Below are positions 44,619 to 52,342 of a stretch of DNA of 52,342 nucleotides, piece by piece. Each line of letters starts with the position of its first letter. The first letter of the stretch is position 1. Origin of the DNA: an uncultured Bacteroidota bacterium. GTDB lineage: Bacteria > Bacteroidota > Rhodothermia > Rhodothermales > UBA10348. Both the position numbers and the translations under genes were made by a program. Location of the stretch: contig CALFHN010000102.1 in the NCBI GenBank assembly GCA_937876355.1, positions 1-52,342 of the forward strand, read 5' to 3'. The notes under the pieces are model-generated. The model did no database searches. It had not been told where the DNA came from and saw nothing but the letters and a program-made list of their open reading frames with translations.

Positions 44619-46319
44619 TTATGCCAGTCCCGAAGATTTTCGTTTAGCGGTTAATAACGCTTCAAATTGCTTTGCCGTAAGTGCATTTAAACACTCGGAA
44701 GCCGTCAATCCACCTTTGCGAGCAATCAGAGCGCCCCACCTCATGAGATCCAATTGATCAACGGAATGGGCATCGGGATTAATCGAAACCTTAACTCCCA
44801 GATTTTTGGCCGTTTCGATCCATCTCCAATCTAGATCTAATCGATAGGGGTTTGCATTTAGCTCGACCGCTACCCCGTAATGTGCGCAGGCTTCTAAAAC
44901 AGCAAGATGATTGATGGGATACCCCTCTCTTTTCAATATGAGACGACCCGTCGGATGTCCCAATATTGTCGTGTAAGGATTCGAAACCGCCTTGATGACG
45001 CGTTCGGTAGCTTCTTGTTCAGTCATTTTGAATCCAATATGAACGCTAGCCACGATGAAATCGAATTGCGCCAATATCTCATCTGGATAGTCTAAGCTTC
45101 CGTCAGCCAAAATATCACTTTCAACGCCAAAGAACACCCGAAAAGAAGACCCTCCGTCTGACATGAAATCCAAATTTAAGCTATCTATTTCCGCTTTTTG
45201 TTTGAGGGCAGTTTGGGCGCTCATTCCACTGGCAATTTTTAGCGATTGACTATGGTCACATATCCCAAAATATTCAAAGCCAGATCTGCGAACCGCCAAA
45301 GACATGTCCTTAAGGCTATGTGCCCCATCGGAATATGTCGAATGATTGTGTAACACGCCCAAGAGGTCCCGGTATTCTAACAAGGATAGCTGGGAAAGAG
45401 ATTCGGCCCTGGAAAAGGCATCTGGGAGATCACGAAGCTCTGGCGAAACAAAGGGAACGCCACGCCAAGCAAATACATCAGATTCAGACTCCAAACCAAT
45501 TGGGCAATTTGTTATATCAAACGATTTAACAAACGACTCAGGACCCACTTCTGTAAACAACGCCAATCCTGTTTGGGATTCCAAAACAAAAAGAAGGGTT
45601 ACTGAAAGACCGTCTGAAAGCGTCGTTCGCGCTCTTACGGCGTTGGGTTCAGATAAGGTGGTAAGGCCCATCTCTAAATCTGAGCAGATCTTAGATTCAG
45701 TGCCTTCTTTGCAAACAACCACGATGGAAATTTCCCCTACAATTTCCATTAACCGGGCGATGTCACCACCAAAATGGGCTGAAAGGACATCTGGATGATT
45801 GAGAATGCGATCTAGTATTTTGAGGGCATCACTCCACCCATCGGACATTCTCCGTTTTCCTTGGTACGAACGAATATTGTCAATATTCTCTAAAATGGTC
45901 TGTTGACTTTTCTCCGCAAAACCATCGAGAGAAGCGATGCGGCCAGACAATGCCGCTGCCTCCAAATCGTCCAACGACTGGACCCCAAGGGATTGCCACA
46001 GCACACGGGCCTTTTTGGCACCAAGGCCTTTTACGGACAGGACATCGAGCAAACCTGGGGGTAGGGCGCCCAGAATATCATCTCTGACTTCAAACGAACC
46101 GTACGCCAGAATTTCCCCGATTTGGGCAACGAGGCCTGCTCCAATCCCTTTGATATTGGTCAACTCGCCAGAAATAATCAGTTCTGGAACCGGAGTTTCC
46201 AATCGCTCAATAATGCGAGCGGCGTTGTTGAGAGCTCTGGCCCGAAACGAATTCCCACCGGTCAGTTCAATGAGAGAAGCAGTCTCTTTTAGCGGGCGGG
46301 CAATTTCCTTATTCGTCAT
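44619..46319 (-). CDS. polX: PolX-like protein: HhH region, inactivated polymerase domain, intact PHP domain
   Basis: The 566-residue protein (ATG at 46319) has PolX order. Residues about 1-150 contain the beta-like 8-kDa domain and helix-hairpin-helix motifs (LTNIKGIGAGLVAQIGEIL, LSVKGLGAKKARVLW). Residues about 160-290 are the polymerase domain, but the catalytic DxD is GEIS (195-198) and the third aspartate position reads LSVTLL, and TGSK is absent. Residues about 320-565 are the PHP phosphoesterase with its metal ligands: LHNHSTYSDG, FGICDHSQ, GVESDI, ASVHIGF, GHPTGR, VELNANPYR and INPDAHS. So it should act as a 3'-5' nuclease/phosphatase without DNA synthesis. A LexA-like dyad lies 85 bases upstream. 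Confidence 0.9.
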   Translation of the reverse strand: MTNKEIARPLKETASLIELTGGNSFRARALNNAARIIERLETPVPELIISGELTNIKGIGAGLVAQIGEILAYGSFEVRDDILGALPPGLLDVLSVKGLGAKKARVLWQSLGVQSLDDLEAAALSGRIASLDGFAEKSQQTILENIDNIRSYQGKRRMSDGWSDALKILDRILNHPDVLSAHFGGDIARLMEIVGEISIVVVCKEGTESKICSDLEMGLTTLSEPNAVRARTTLSDGLSVTLLFVLESQTGLALFTEVGPESFVKSFDITNCPIGLESESDVFAWRGVPFVSPELRDLPDAFSRAESLSQLSLLEYRDLLGVLHNHSTYSDGAHSLKDMSLAVRRSGFEYFGICDHSQSLKIASGMSAQTALKQKAEIDSLNLDFMSDGGSSFRVFFGVESDILADGSLDYPDEILAQFDFIVASVHIGFKMTEQEATERVIKAVSNPYTTILGHPTGRLILKREGYPINHLAVLEACAHYGVAVELNANPYRLDLDWRWIETAKNLGVKVSINPDAHSVDQLDLMRWGALIARKGGLTASECLNALTAKQFEALLTAKRKSSGLA

Positions 46320-46403
46320 GTACAACTTTTAATGGTTTCGTCCGTCGAATCTACGCAATGTAATCTTCTTGCGATGCCCCGATCTTTTTTGAATCCGTAA
46401 ATT

Positions 46404-46415
46404 GAACGACTGTTC
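46404..46415. promoter_or_regulatory. GAAC-N4-GTTC dyad, LexA/SOS-box-like
   Basis: GAACGACTGTTC fits the GAAC-N4-GTTC core of LexA boxes known from Gram-positive and some other bacteria. It lies between the divergent polX and S41 protease genes, 85 bases from polX. The LexA motif of this lineage is not known to me, so the link is tentative. Confidence 0.35.
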
Positions 46416-46588
46416 GTTTTATGATGTGGATTTTGGATGCTGAAGGGTAAAAATGGTGACGGACATTTTATTTGGGATCAATCTGTAAATTCTCCCCGTA
46501 CTTCTGCTTGGACCCGAGGGGCTTTCCGAAGGTCCTGAATTAAGCCGGTATTAGCGTAGTAGCTCTCATTTATTAATCGAAAGTTTTA

Positions 46589-48274
46589 ATGAAATCAATT
46601 TTTAAAGTAAGCCGCCCGATGTTGTTTGGGCTATTGATAGGCGCTTCCATACTCATGGGAGTTCAGTTGGAAAGTCGGGTGTTTAATGCCGACACCTCTG
46701 AGGCTATGCGAAAGATTGAAGACGTGTTTACCCTAATTAATGGTCGATATGTTGAAAAAGTAGATGCCGACGTAGTCGCACAAAATGCGATTACTGGCAT
46801 GTTGGAAAAACTTGACCCGCATAGTAATTATTTCGACGTGTCTCAAATGCAAGATGTCAACGAACAGTTTGATGCTTCGTTTGAGGGGATAGGGATATCT
46901 TTTGAACTATTGCCAGGCCCTGAAGGGGCCGATACGTTAGCCGTGCTAAATGTACTGCCTGGAGGTCCTAGCGAAGCCGTTGGCTTGCAGTCGGGCGATA
47001 GAATTGTGAAGGTTGATGGACGGACTACGATCGGTTACGATAATGACGACGTTCGTAAAAATTTAAAAGGCCCTCGAGGTTCAAAGGTAGTTATCACGAT
47101 TGAGCGTCCTGGTGTAGCTGACCCGATTGATTTTGATATTGTCCGGGATCAGATACCGATATACACCATCGATGCGTCATACATGCTTCAAGATGGAACG
47201 GGTTACATTAGGCTAAATCGATTCGCTAGAACAACGTACCAAGAGTTTTTATCCAGCCTGAGAATGCTCAAAGCTCAAGGAATGGAGCGCCTAGTCTTTG
47301 ACTTGAGAGGAAATTTAGGCGGATTTATGGAAATGGCCATTCGCATTTCGGATGAGTTCTTAAAAGAAGGGCAATTAATCGTATCCCAAAAAGGAGAAAC
47401 CGAAGATGCTAATGAGGCTTTTTATGCCACGGGCTCTGGATTATGGGAAAACGGCCCAGTTATGATTTTAATTGATGGTGCGTCTGCGTCTGCCAGCGAA
47501 ATTGTTGCTGGTGCGCTGCAAGATCACGATCGAGCTCTTATTGTCGGGCGACGTTCTTTTGGAAAAGGCTTAGTACAAAAGCAATATTTACTCCGAGACG
47601 GTAGCGCTCTACGGCTGACTGTTGCCAGATATTATACCCCTTCAGGTCGTTTGATACAGACCAATTATGAAGAAGGAGATAAACTCGACTATTATGCGAG
47701 CAAATCTCAGCGGAGAAAAGAAGACGGAACCAAGAGTTCAACGGAGCTTCTAGAGGGTATTGCTGACTCGTTAAAGTATAAAACTGATTCGGGTCGAACG
47801 GTGATTGCTGGCGGTGGAATCATTCCAGATTTTGTTGTTTCTCCCGATAGTATTTCACCGTTGTTACAAGCAGTTGTGGACCGGAGTGTTGAAAATTTAT
47901 TCATCCGAACATGGGTCGATTTGTACGGCGCAAGCTTGAAGTCAACATGGGGCGAAACCCAGACCAAATTTGTTTCTGATTTTCAAGTTGATCCAGAAAT
48001 GCTTGACGCCTTTTGGGCTTATGCCGCCCAAAAAGGCGTAATAGTGGGCGACAGAACGTCTGATTCGACGTCTCCGCTGCAGTTCACATCTGCCGATTCA
48101 GAGGTGGAAGCAAAGAACATTAAGGCCCTTTTGAAGGGGCGTTTGGCTACCCGTCTATATGATCGAAGTGCCTGGTATCCGGTGTGGTCTGGTGTAGATC
48201 ATTTGTTGTTGGAAGCAAATCTGTTGTGGAATCCAGCGGAAGATTTAGCTTTACATTACAGTGAAGTTCGATAG
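46589..48274 (+). CDS. S41 C-terminal processing peptidase (CtpA-like), membrane-anchored
   Basis: The 561-residue protein has one N-terminal hydrophobic segment (residues 10-26), then a cap region, a PDZ domain (about 95-180, with FEGIGISFELL and GDRIVKVDG), and the S41 protease core. The catalytic dyad is visible: serine in DGASASASEIVAGALQDHD and lysine in RSFGKGLVQKQYLL; RGNLGGFMEMA is the oxyanion region. It degrades or trims periplasmic proteins from their C-termini. A C-terminal extension of about 150 residues follows the core. No Shine-Dalgarno is seen. Confidence 0.94.
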   Translation: MKSIFKVSRPMLFGLLIGASILMGVQLESRVFNADTSEAMRKIEDVFTLINGRYVEKVDADVVAQNAITGMLEKLDPHSNYFDVSQMQDVNEQFDASFEGIGISFELLPGPEGADTLAVLNVLPGGPSEAVGLQSGDRIVKVDGRTTIGYDNDDVRKNLKGPRGSKVVITIERPGVADPIDFDIVRDQIPIYTIDASYMLQDGTGYIRLNRFARTTYQEFLSSLRMLKAQGMERLVFDLRGNLGGFMEMAIRISDEFLKEGQLIVSQKGETEDANEAFYATGSGLWENGPVMILIDGASASASEIVAGALQDHDRALIVGRRSFGKGLVQKQYLLRDGSALRLTVARYYTPSGRLIQTNYEEGDKLDYYASKSQRRKEDGTKSSTELLEGIADSLKYKTDSGRTVIAGGGIIPDFVVSPDSISPLLQAVVDRSVENLFIRTWVDLYGASLKSTWGETQTKFVSDFQVDPEMLDAFWAYAAQKGVIVGDRTSDSTSPLQFTSADSEVEAKNIKALLKGRLATRLYDRSAWYPVWSGVDHLLLEANLLWNPAEDLALHYSEVR

Positions 48275-48345
48275 ATTGTCAGTTTAAAAAGTGTTAGTTT
48301 AAGTGGCTGGCAAAGCAACTTCATTAGTTGTGCGGTGTCTAGCGG

Positions 48346-48376
48346 GTAGAAGCGATTCCAAAGGTGGGGCTTCTAC
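48346..48376. repeat. perfect hairpin 1 (GTAGAAGC / GCTTCTAC)
   Basis: An 8-base perfect stem (48346-48353 with 48369-48376) and 15-base loop lie 71 bases after the S41 stop. No T-run follows. It may stop transcription, process mRNA or bind a regulator of the downstream operon. This 311-base gene-free stretch also holds hairpin 2 and a promoter. Confidence 0.6.
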
Positions 48377-48380
48377 GGAA

Positions 48381-48403
48381 ACGTTTTGTAAGGAGCAAAA
48401 CGT
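48381..48403. promoter_or_regulatory. perfect hairpin 2 (ACGTTTTG-N7-CAAAACGT), operator-like dyad
   Basis: An 8-base perfect inverted repeat with a 7-base centre ends 3 bases before the predicted -35 box of the exbB operon. Position fits a regulator site or an mRNA end structure of the S41 gene. Seen directly; role inferred. Confidence 0.5.
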
Positions 48404-48406
48404 GCA

Positions 48407-48435
48407 TTGACAAACGACTGTATATTGGATATTAT
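48407..48435 (+). promoter_or_regulatory. sigma-70-type promoter of the exbB-exbD operon
   Basis: TTGACA (48407-48412), a 17-base spacer and TATTAT (48430-48435) form a near-consensus -35/-10 pair. The predicted transcript would start near 48442 and carry a leader of about 145 bases to the exbB start at 48586. Confidence 0.55.
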
Positions 48436-48585
48436 TCGACCTGCTTTGGCGGCTGTTCCAAATCTTTGATTTATTAGTGAACAACCGTCTGATTGGTAGG
48501 GTTAAGTGTCGACTCGTCGACTGATTCCCGACAGTATTTATGTCCAACTATAAACAAATCTGTTCTGATTAGGAGGAACGCTTCT

Positions 48586-49275
48586 ATGACGTTTTTAAAC
48601 ATGCTTCTTATGTTGCCGCAGGAAGTGGCTTCTGATGAAGGGATGGTCAATGCCCTCGTTGTTCGTTTTAACGAGGGTGGTAGCTATATGTGGCCGGTTT
48701 TGATCTCACTGATCATTGGCCTGGCTATATCTTTTGAGCGAATTATTACGCTGAATAGGGCTGACATCAATACTCGTAAGTTTATTGTTAAAGTCAAAGG
48801 AGCTCTCGAGGGCGGTGGAATTACGGCAGCTGAAGAGGTTTGCGCGGGAACGCGTGGTCCTGTTGCTTCCGTCTTTCAAGCCGGTCTTTTGCGCCACGAC
48901 GAAGGAATTGAAGCAGTGGAAAAAGCCATTGTGTCGTACGGTTCAATTGAGATGAGCTTTTTGGAAAGAGGCCTAGTATGGCTTTCTCTCTTTATCTCTA
49001 TGGCTCCGATGTTCGGATTCCTTGGAACCGTTGTTGGGATGGTTGAAGCCTTCGACGCAATTGAGTCTGCTGGAGACATTTCTCCTAGCCTCGTTGCCGG
49101 TGGTATCAAAGTTGCCCTATTGACTACGGTTTTTGGATTGATCACAGCTATCATTTTGCAGTTCTTCTACAATTACATCACGTCAAAAATTGATCGTATC
49201 GTAATTGACATGGAAGAAGCTTCTTTAGAGTTGATTGACTCTCTAGTGCTTATGCAAGCTGGCCGCCCCTCGTAA
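48586..49275 (+). CDS. exbB: MotA/TolQ/ExbB proton-channel family protein
   Basis: The 229-residue protein starts at ATG 48586, fixed by a perfect AGGAGG Shine-Dalgarno at 48571-48576, rare in this window; the longer open frame is not used. Three transmembrane helices are seen: about 32-52 (WPVLISLIIGLAISFERII), and two in the C-terminal half around LFISMAPMFGFLGTVVGMVE and VALLTTVFGLITAIILQFF. These are the conserved MotA/TolQ/ExbB helices that form a pentameric proton channel around two ExbD chains. It powers outer-membrane transport or a related envelope machine. Followed by a small membrane protein and two exbD genes. Confidence 0.93.
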   Translation: MTFLNMLLMLPQEVASDEGMVNALVVRFNEGGSYMWPVLISLIIGLAISFERIITLNRADINTRKFIVKVKGALEGGGITAAEEVCAGTRGPVASVFQAGLLRHDEGIEAVEKAIVSYGSIEMSFLERGLVWLSLFISMAPMFGFLGTVVGMVEAFDAIESAGDISPSLVAGGIKVALLTTVFGLITAIILQFFYNYITSKIDRIVIDMEEASLELIDSLVLMQAGRPS

Positions 49276-49339
49276 TAGTTAAAGACACGGTTACATTCGA
49301 TCCATGAGGATGGTATGTCGCCCAATTAACCGAATTGAA

Positions 49340-49615
49340 ATGGCTGAAATTGTACCCTACGCGATCTGGGCAGTGCTCATCATAACTTTGTTGTCCATGG
49401 CCTCTATCGCACTATTCGGAATTAGATCGCTTGTGCAAGGGAAGGTAATTCCCTTGACTGCTGCGCTTACCATGATCCCTGCTGTCCTCCTATTAATTTT
49501 AGGATTGATACTTGGAGATTGGACGCACGCGGCAATACTTGCGGTTTTGATTTCTCTTGGTTTGAGTTCTGCGGTTCTTCTTCTGTCCGGTATTAGAGGA
49601 TTGTTCGGATTTTAA
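49340..49615 (+). CDS. small membrane protein in the exbB-exbD operon
   Basis: The 91-residue product (start ATG 49340; an ATG at 49304 would add 12 basic residues) consists almost only of three hydrophobic helices: about 7-29, 38-59 and 63-85. No family recognised. It lies 64 bases after exbB and 31 before exbD on the same strand and may be an accessory subunit of the proton-channel complex. The position between ExbB and ExbD genes is the only functional clue. Confidence 0.7.
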   Translation: MAEIVPYAIWAVLIITLLSMASIALFGIRSLVQGKVIPLTAALTMIPAVLLLILGLILGDWTHAAILAVLISLGLSSAVLLLSGIRGLFGF

Positions 49616-49646
49616 CTAGCAGATCATCAACCCTAGAGGAACTCAA

Positions 49647-50207
49647 ATGGCCGGATTGCTGAAAAAAAGACAGCGTGAAGGGGGTGAAATCCCTACCGCT
49701 TCGATGGCAGACATCGCGTTCTTGCTGCTCATTTTTTTCTTGGTAACAACAACAATTGATGTTGATACCGGAATTGGAATGGTTCTTCCTCCTAAACTGG
49801 AAGAAGATATTGACCCGCCGCCGATCAAAGAACGAAACGTTTTGAAAATTCTTGTCAACGAAACAGGACTGGTATTGGTTGAGGATCAACCTTCATCAAT
49901 CCGCCTGATCCGTGACGAAGTTAAAAAACACGTTTTGAACGAAGGCGTGGATCCCCGCTATGCGGAAGCTGCTTCTAAAGCGCTGATATCTATCAAAACT
50001 GCGCGTGAAACCCCGTACGATTCGTATGTGGGCGTTCTTGACGAAGTTTGGATGGCTTATTTCGAGATGTGGGACTCAGAAGCGAGGAAGTTAGGCTTCC
50101 TTGATTATGCTGCCTACGTCAACAGTGTATCATCTCAGGATGCGGAAAATCAAATCCGTGAGAAGATCAAAGCTGCTATTTCGATTGCAGAGCCTGATAA
50201 GCAGTAA
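49647..50207 (+). CDS. exbD: ExbD/TolR-family protein (long form)
   Basis: The 186-residue protein has the ExbD layout: short basic cytoplasmic N-terminus, IPTASMADIAFLLLIFFLVT as the single helix with the essential aspartate (in MADIAF), and a periplasmic domain. The latter is longer than the normal 140-residue family by a helical insert (about 105-165, rich in Ala/Glu/Tyr), seen often in Bacteroidota. It transmits proton flow as torque or force to a partner. A good Shine-Dalgarno (GAGGA) precedes the start. Confidence 0.92.
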   Translation: MAGLLKKRQREGGEIPTASMADIAFLLLIFFLVTTTIDVDTGIGMVLPPKLEEDIDPPPIKERNVLKILVNETGLVLVEDQPSSIRLIRDEVKKHVLNEGVDPRYAEAASKALISIKTARETPYDSYVGVLDEVWMAYFEMWDSEARKLGFLDYAAYVNSVSSQDAENQIREKIKAAISIAEPDKQ

Positions 50208-50242
50208 CTGTATTTTTGAATTAAATTATCTGAGAACCCGAA

Positions 50243-50698
50243 ATGGCGAGTTCCCACTTTAAAAAGAAGACCTCTACTAAGCAAGAGATTCCTACAGCAT
50301 CGCTGCCGGACATCATCTTCATGTTGTTGATCTTCTTCATGGTAACGACAGTCCTTCGTGAGACGACGGTCCAAGTCCGAACGATGCTTCCTCAAGCTGA
50401 GGCATTGACCAAAATTGATCAGAAAAGGCTAGTTTCGTACGTATACATCGGTCCAAAAAAGTTGGACGGTAACCGATTAGGCGAAACTGGTGTTCAGATT
50501 GATGATGCTGTGGTTGAGGATCTGGGCGATGTTCGCACTATCATGTATCGAAAACTCATAGAGCAACCAAAGTTGATTGTCTCGTTGAAAGTTGACCAAA
50601 CCTCAGAAATGGGAATAGTGCTTGACGTTCAGCAAGAGTTTCGTGAAGCGGGGACGCTTCGCATCAACTACTCTTCTAAAAGGGAATTGCCGTCATAG
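50243..50698 (+). CDS. exbD: ExbD/TolR-family protein
   Basis: The 151-residue second ExbD has the helix IPTASLPDIIFMLLIFFMVT with the essential aspartate and a periplasmic domain of normal size. Two different exbD genes behind one exbB suggests a mixed ExbD dimer in the channel. No TonB gene follows: the operon ends here at a terminator 75 bases downstream. Confidence 0.92.
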   Translation: MASSHFKKKTSTKQEIPTASLPDIIFMLLIFFMVTTVLRETTVQVRTMLPQAEALTKIDQKRLVSYVYIGPKKLDGNRLGETGVQIDDAVVEDLGDVRTIMYRKLIEQPKLIVSLKVDQTSEMGIVLDVQQEFREAGTLRINYSSKRELPS

Positions 50699-50772
50699 GG
50701 ACGGTTTCTTGATTCAGAAAGCTTGGATTGCCTGATTGATCACATTTCATTCGTGAATCAATCCCGAAATCG

Positions 50773-50807
50773 AAAGGGCCTTGCGAAAGCAAGGCCCTTT
50801 TCTTTTT
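50773..50807 (+). terminator. strong Rho-independent terminator after exbD
   Basis: AAAGGGCCTTGC and GCAAGGCCCTTT pair perfectly around a GAAA tetraloop, followed by TTCTTTTT. It closes the exbB operon and separates it from the isocitrate dehydrogenase gene. Confidence 0.95.
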
Positions 50808-50864
50808 ATCGTCCCTTACATTGCGTATCCCCAGTATTATTCAGCATTGTTGACCAGTTATTCC

Positions 50865-51881
50865 ATGTCGTATCGTATTTGTCTTCTTCCTGGTGATGGT
50901 ATCGGTCCTGAAGTAACTAGTGCAACCGTAAAGGTGCTCGAGGCTACGGGGATAAATTTTGAGTGGGTTAGACACGATAATTTAGGAGCCGCAGCGGTCG
51001 AAAAATATGGAATTCCACTTCCCGAACACGTTATCGATTCGATTCGAGAGACGGGTATTGCACTCAAGGGCCCAGTCACCACACCTGTAGGAAAAGGATT
51101 TAAGTCGGTCAACGTTCAGTTGCGTCAAAAATTGGATTTGTATGCCAATGTTAGACCTTGCAAGTCTCTACCCGGCATAAAAACTCCTTTTGAAAACATA
51201 GATCTGCTCATTTTCAGAGAGAACACGGAAGGGTTGTATTCTGGGTTGGAGTCATATGATGAACGGCATGATATTGCCGATTCAATTGCTCGTATTTCAA
51301 AAGCCGGCTCGCAGCGAATCATTGATTTTTGTTTCTCTTACGCGAGTACTCACGGTTATTCAAAGGTGACCGTAGTTCATAAAGCCAACATTCTGAAATT
51401 GACTTCAGGTATGTTTTTAAAGTTGGCTCAAGAACATGCTGTAAAATATCCTGGCTTAGAGTTTAATGATCGCATTATCGACAATATGTGCATGCAATTG
51501 GTTGTTCGGCCACAAGAGTACAACTGCATAGTTACCACAAATTTGTTTGGAGATATTTTAAGCGATCTCGCTGCAGGTCTGGTTGGCGGACTAGGTGTGG
51601 TTGCGGGAGCAAACATTGGTGCTAAATACGCGGTGTTTGAAGCGGTTCACGGTAGTGCTCCAGATATTGCCGGGCAAAACAAGGCTAACCCCACGGCATT
51701 GATTCGTTCTGCCGAAATGATGCTTCGTCATTTAGGAGAATCCAAAGCGGCTGATGCGCTTCATGACGGATTGGTTGATATTTACACGGAAGGGAAATAT
51801 CTAACTGGAGACCAAGGCGGCAATACAAGCACAGAAGAATTTGCACGGCAATTGGCCCGTCTAGTTTCTAGTCATATTTAG
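50865..51881 (+). CDS. NAD-dependent isocitrate dehydrogenase-type decarboxylating dehydrogenase
   Basis: The 338-residue protein starts at ATG 50865 with ICLLPGDGIGPEVTSATVKV, the family N-terminus; the frame extends upstream only through the terminator. Substrate-site text RENTEGLYSGLE identifies the isocitrate/homoisocitrate branch rather than isopropylmalate dehydrogenase, and TNLFGDILSDLAAGLVGGLG with EAVHGSAPDIAGQNKANP contains the metal aspartates and NAD region. It most likely oxidises isocitrate to 2-oxoglutarate in the TCA cycle with NAD+. Homoisocitrate cannot be excluded from sequence alone. Confidence 0.9.
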   Translation: MSYRICLLPGDGIGPEVTSATVKVLEATGINFEWVRHDNLGAAAVEKYGIPLPEHVIDSIRETGIALKGPVTTPVGKGFKSVNVQLRQKLDLYANVRPCKSLPGIKTPFENIDLLIFRENTEGLYSGLESYDERHDIADSIARISKAGSQRIIDFCFSYASTHGYSKVTVVHKANILKLTSGMFLKLAQEHAVKYPGLEFNDRIIDNMCMQLVVRPQEYNCIVTTNLFGDILSDLAAGLVGGLGVVAGANIGAKYAVFEAVHGSAPDIAGQNKANPTALIRSAEMMLRHLGESKAADALHDGLVDIYTEGKYLTGDQGGNTSTEEFARQLARLVSSHI

Positions 51882-51894
51882 CATTTTTCGAGTC

Positions 51895-52320
51895 ATGATA
51901 CAGCGCATCCAATCTGTTTATCTGCTTCTTGCAGTAGCCTTTCTGGGATTAGAATATTCCTTCGGTTCTGTTTGGACTGGCCCTTCAGCCGCCGAATATT
52001 CGTGGTTTGTACCCGTTACAATGGGTGTATTTACCATTTCCGCTATTGGCGCTTTCGGAGCCATTTTTATGTATTCACAACGCAAAAGGCAGCGATCTTT
52101 AGTGGTCACTTCCCAGATCATCGCGTTATTGGGCCTTTTGATTCTTTTTGCATCGCAGTATATGAGCGGTGCGTTGCCGAACATGAACCTAACCCAGGCT
52201 TCTTTTGAATCGTGGGCGGCATTGGTGAGCCCGATTTTGGCCTATTTGATGTTAATTATGGCTCGAAGAGCAATTGAAAAAGATATCGCACTGGTGCGGT
52301 CTATGGACCGGTTGCGGTAA
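51895..52320 (+). CDS. DUF4293 family membrane protein
   Basis: The 141-residue protein has four helices (about 6-24, 38-62, 70-90, 108-125) and the DUF4293 ends: MIQRIQSVYLLLAVAF at the start and ARRAIEKDIALVRSMDRLR at the end. The family is almost limited to Bacteroidota and relatives, which supports the taxonomic guess. Function unknown. It starts 13 bases after the isocitrate dehydrogenase gene and is probably cotranscribed. Confidence 0.92.
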   Translation: MIQRIQSVYLLLAVAFLGLEYSFGSVWTGPSAAEYSWFVPVTMGVFTISAIGAFGAIFMYSQRKRQRSLVVTSQIIALLGLLILFASQYMSGALPNMNLTQASFESWAALVSPILAYLMLIMARRAIEKDIALVRSMDRLR

Positions 52321-52342
52321 TGCCAACCTCGGCAAATCGGTC

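Noticed and set aside
48493-48585. Longer exbB start 31 codons upstream
   Set aside because: A perfect Shine-Dalgarno stands before the internal ATG at 48586 and the upstream codons are not family-like.
50781-50864. N-terminal extension of the isocitrate dehydrogenase frame
   Set aside because: The extra 28 codons lie in the terminator hairpin; the family start MSYRICLLPGDGIG begins at 50865.
1-52342. CRISPR array, prophage or defence system
   Set aside because: No regularly spaced repeats, cas, phage structural, toxin-antitoxin or restriction genes were recognised on either strand.

Overview
This 52.3 kb window is about 50% GC and reads as chromosome of a member of the Bacteroidota/Rhodothermota (FCB) lineage. 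The main pointers are a DUF4293 gene, a split nuo locus, an ATP-type PEP carboxykinase, a fused IcmF mutase, a GH109 enzyme, a cupredoxin/membrane-bound-dehydrogenase fusion, TonB-receptor debris, and many genes without Shine-Dalgarno sites. Marine Rhodothermota or Balneolota is my best guess. It is an inference from gene families, not from a marker gene.

Left part (1-14.8 kb) is accessory. A degenerate M41-like gene runs off the left edge. It is followed by a PadR regulator with an orphan FtsX/MacB-type permease, a lipoprotein with an odd membrane tail, and an ArsR-SRPBCC pair with a perfect palindrome over the arsR start codon. Next is a sugar-oxidation cluster: FHS-type MFS transporter, Gfo/Idh oxidoreductase without the usual EKP lysine, a secreted DUF1080 + FG-GAP protein, and a 979-residue secreted protein joining a blue-copper domain, a jelly roll, a sorbosone-dehydrogenase-like propeller and HEAT-like repeats. 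The spaces between these genes hold gene debris: possible ISAs1-like and TolB-like relics, and clearer relics of an S15/CocE hydrolase and of a TonB receptor C-terminus. The debris ends at a tRNA-Val(GAC) with its own terminator.

Middle (14.9-29.4 kb) is a long minus-strand run of core metabolism. In genome order from high to low coordinates it is nuoJ-nuoK-nuoL-nuoM, then a NhaD Na+/H+ antiporter and a pterin carbinolamine dehydratase inserted before nuoN, then sodA, a Sfp-type phosphopantetheinyl transferase, icmF, a lipoprotein and a DUF5683-like protein.

The 29.7-46.3 kb part mixes carbohydrate and central metabolism. It holds an internally deleted MATE gene, a GHMP sugar kinase, an SSS symporter, a divergent GH109 N-acetylgalactosaminidase, a PabB-PabC fusion, an SDR, acetyl-CoA synthetase and PEP carboxykinase. 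A tight three-gene minus-strand operon follows: PolX with a destroyed polymerase site but intact PHP ligands, a membrane-anchored penicillin-acylase-like Ntn hydrolase, and a BadF/NAGK-type sugar kinase.

The right end (46.6-52.3 kb) reads rightward: an S41 C-terminal processing protease; a region with two perfect hairpins and a near-consensus sigma-70 promoter; an exbB - small membrane protein - exbD - exbD operon closed by a strong terminator; then an isocitrate dehydrogenase and DUF4293.

No CRISPR array, prophage or recognised defence system was seen. The best candidates for something new are the cupredoxin-fused dehydrogenase cluster and the polX*-acylase-kinase operon.
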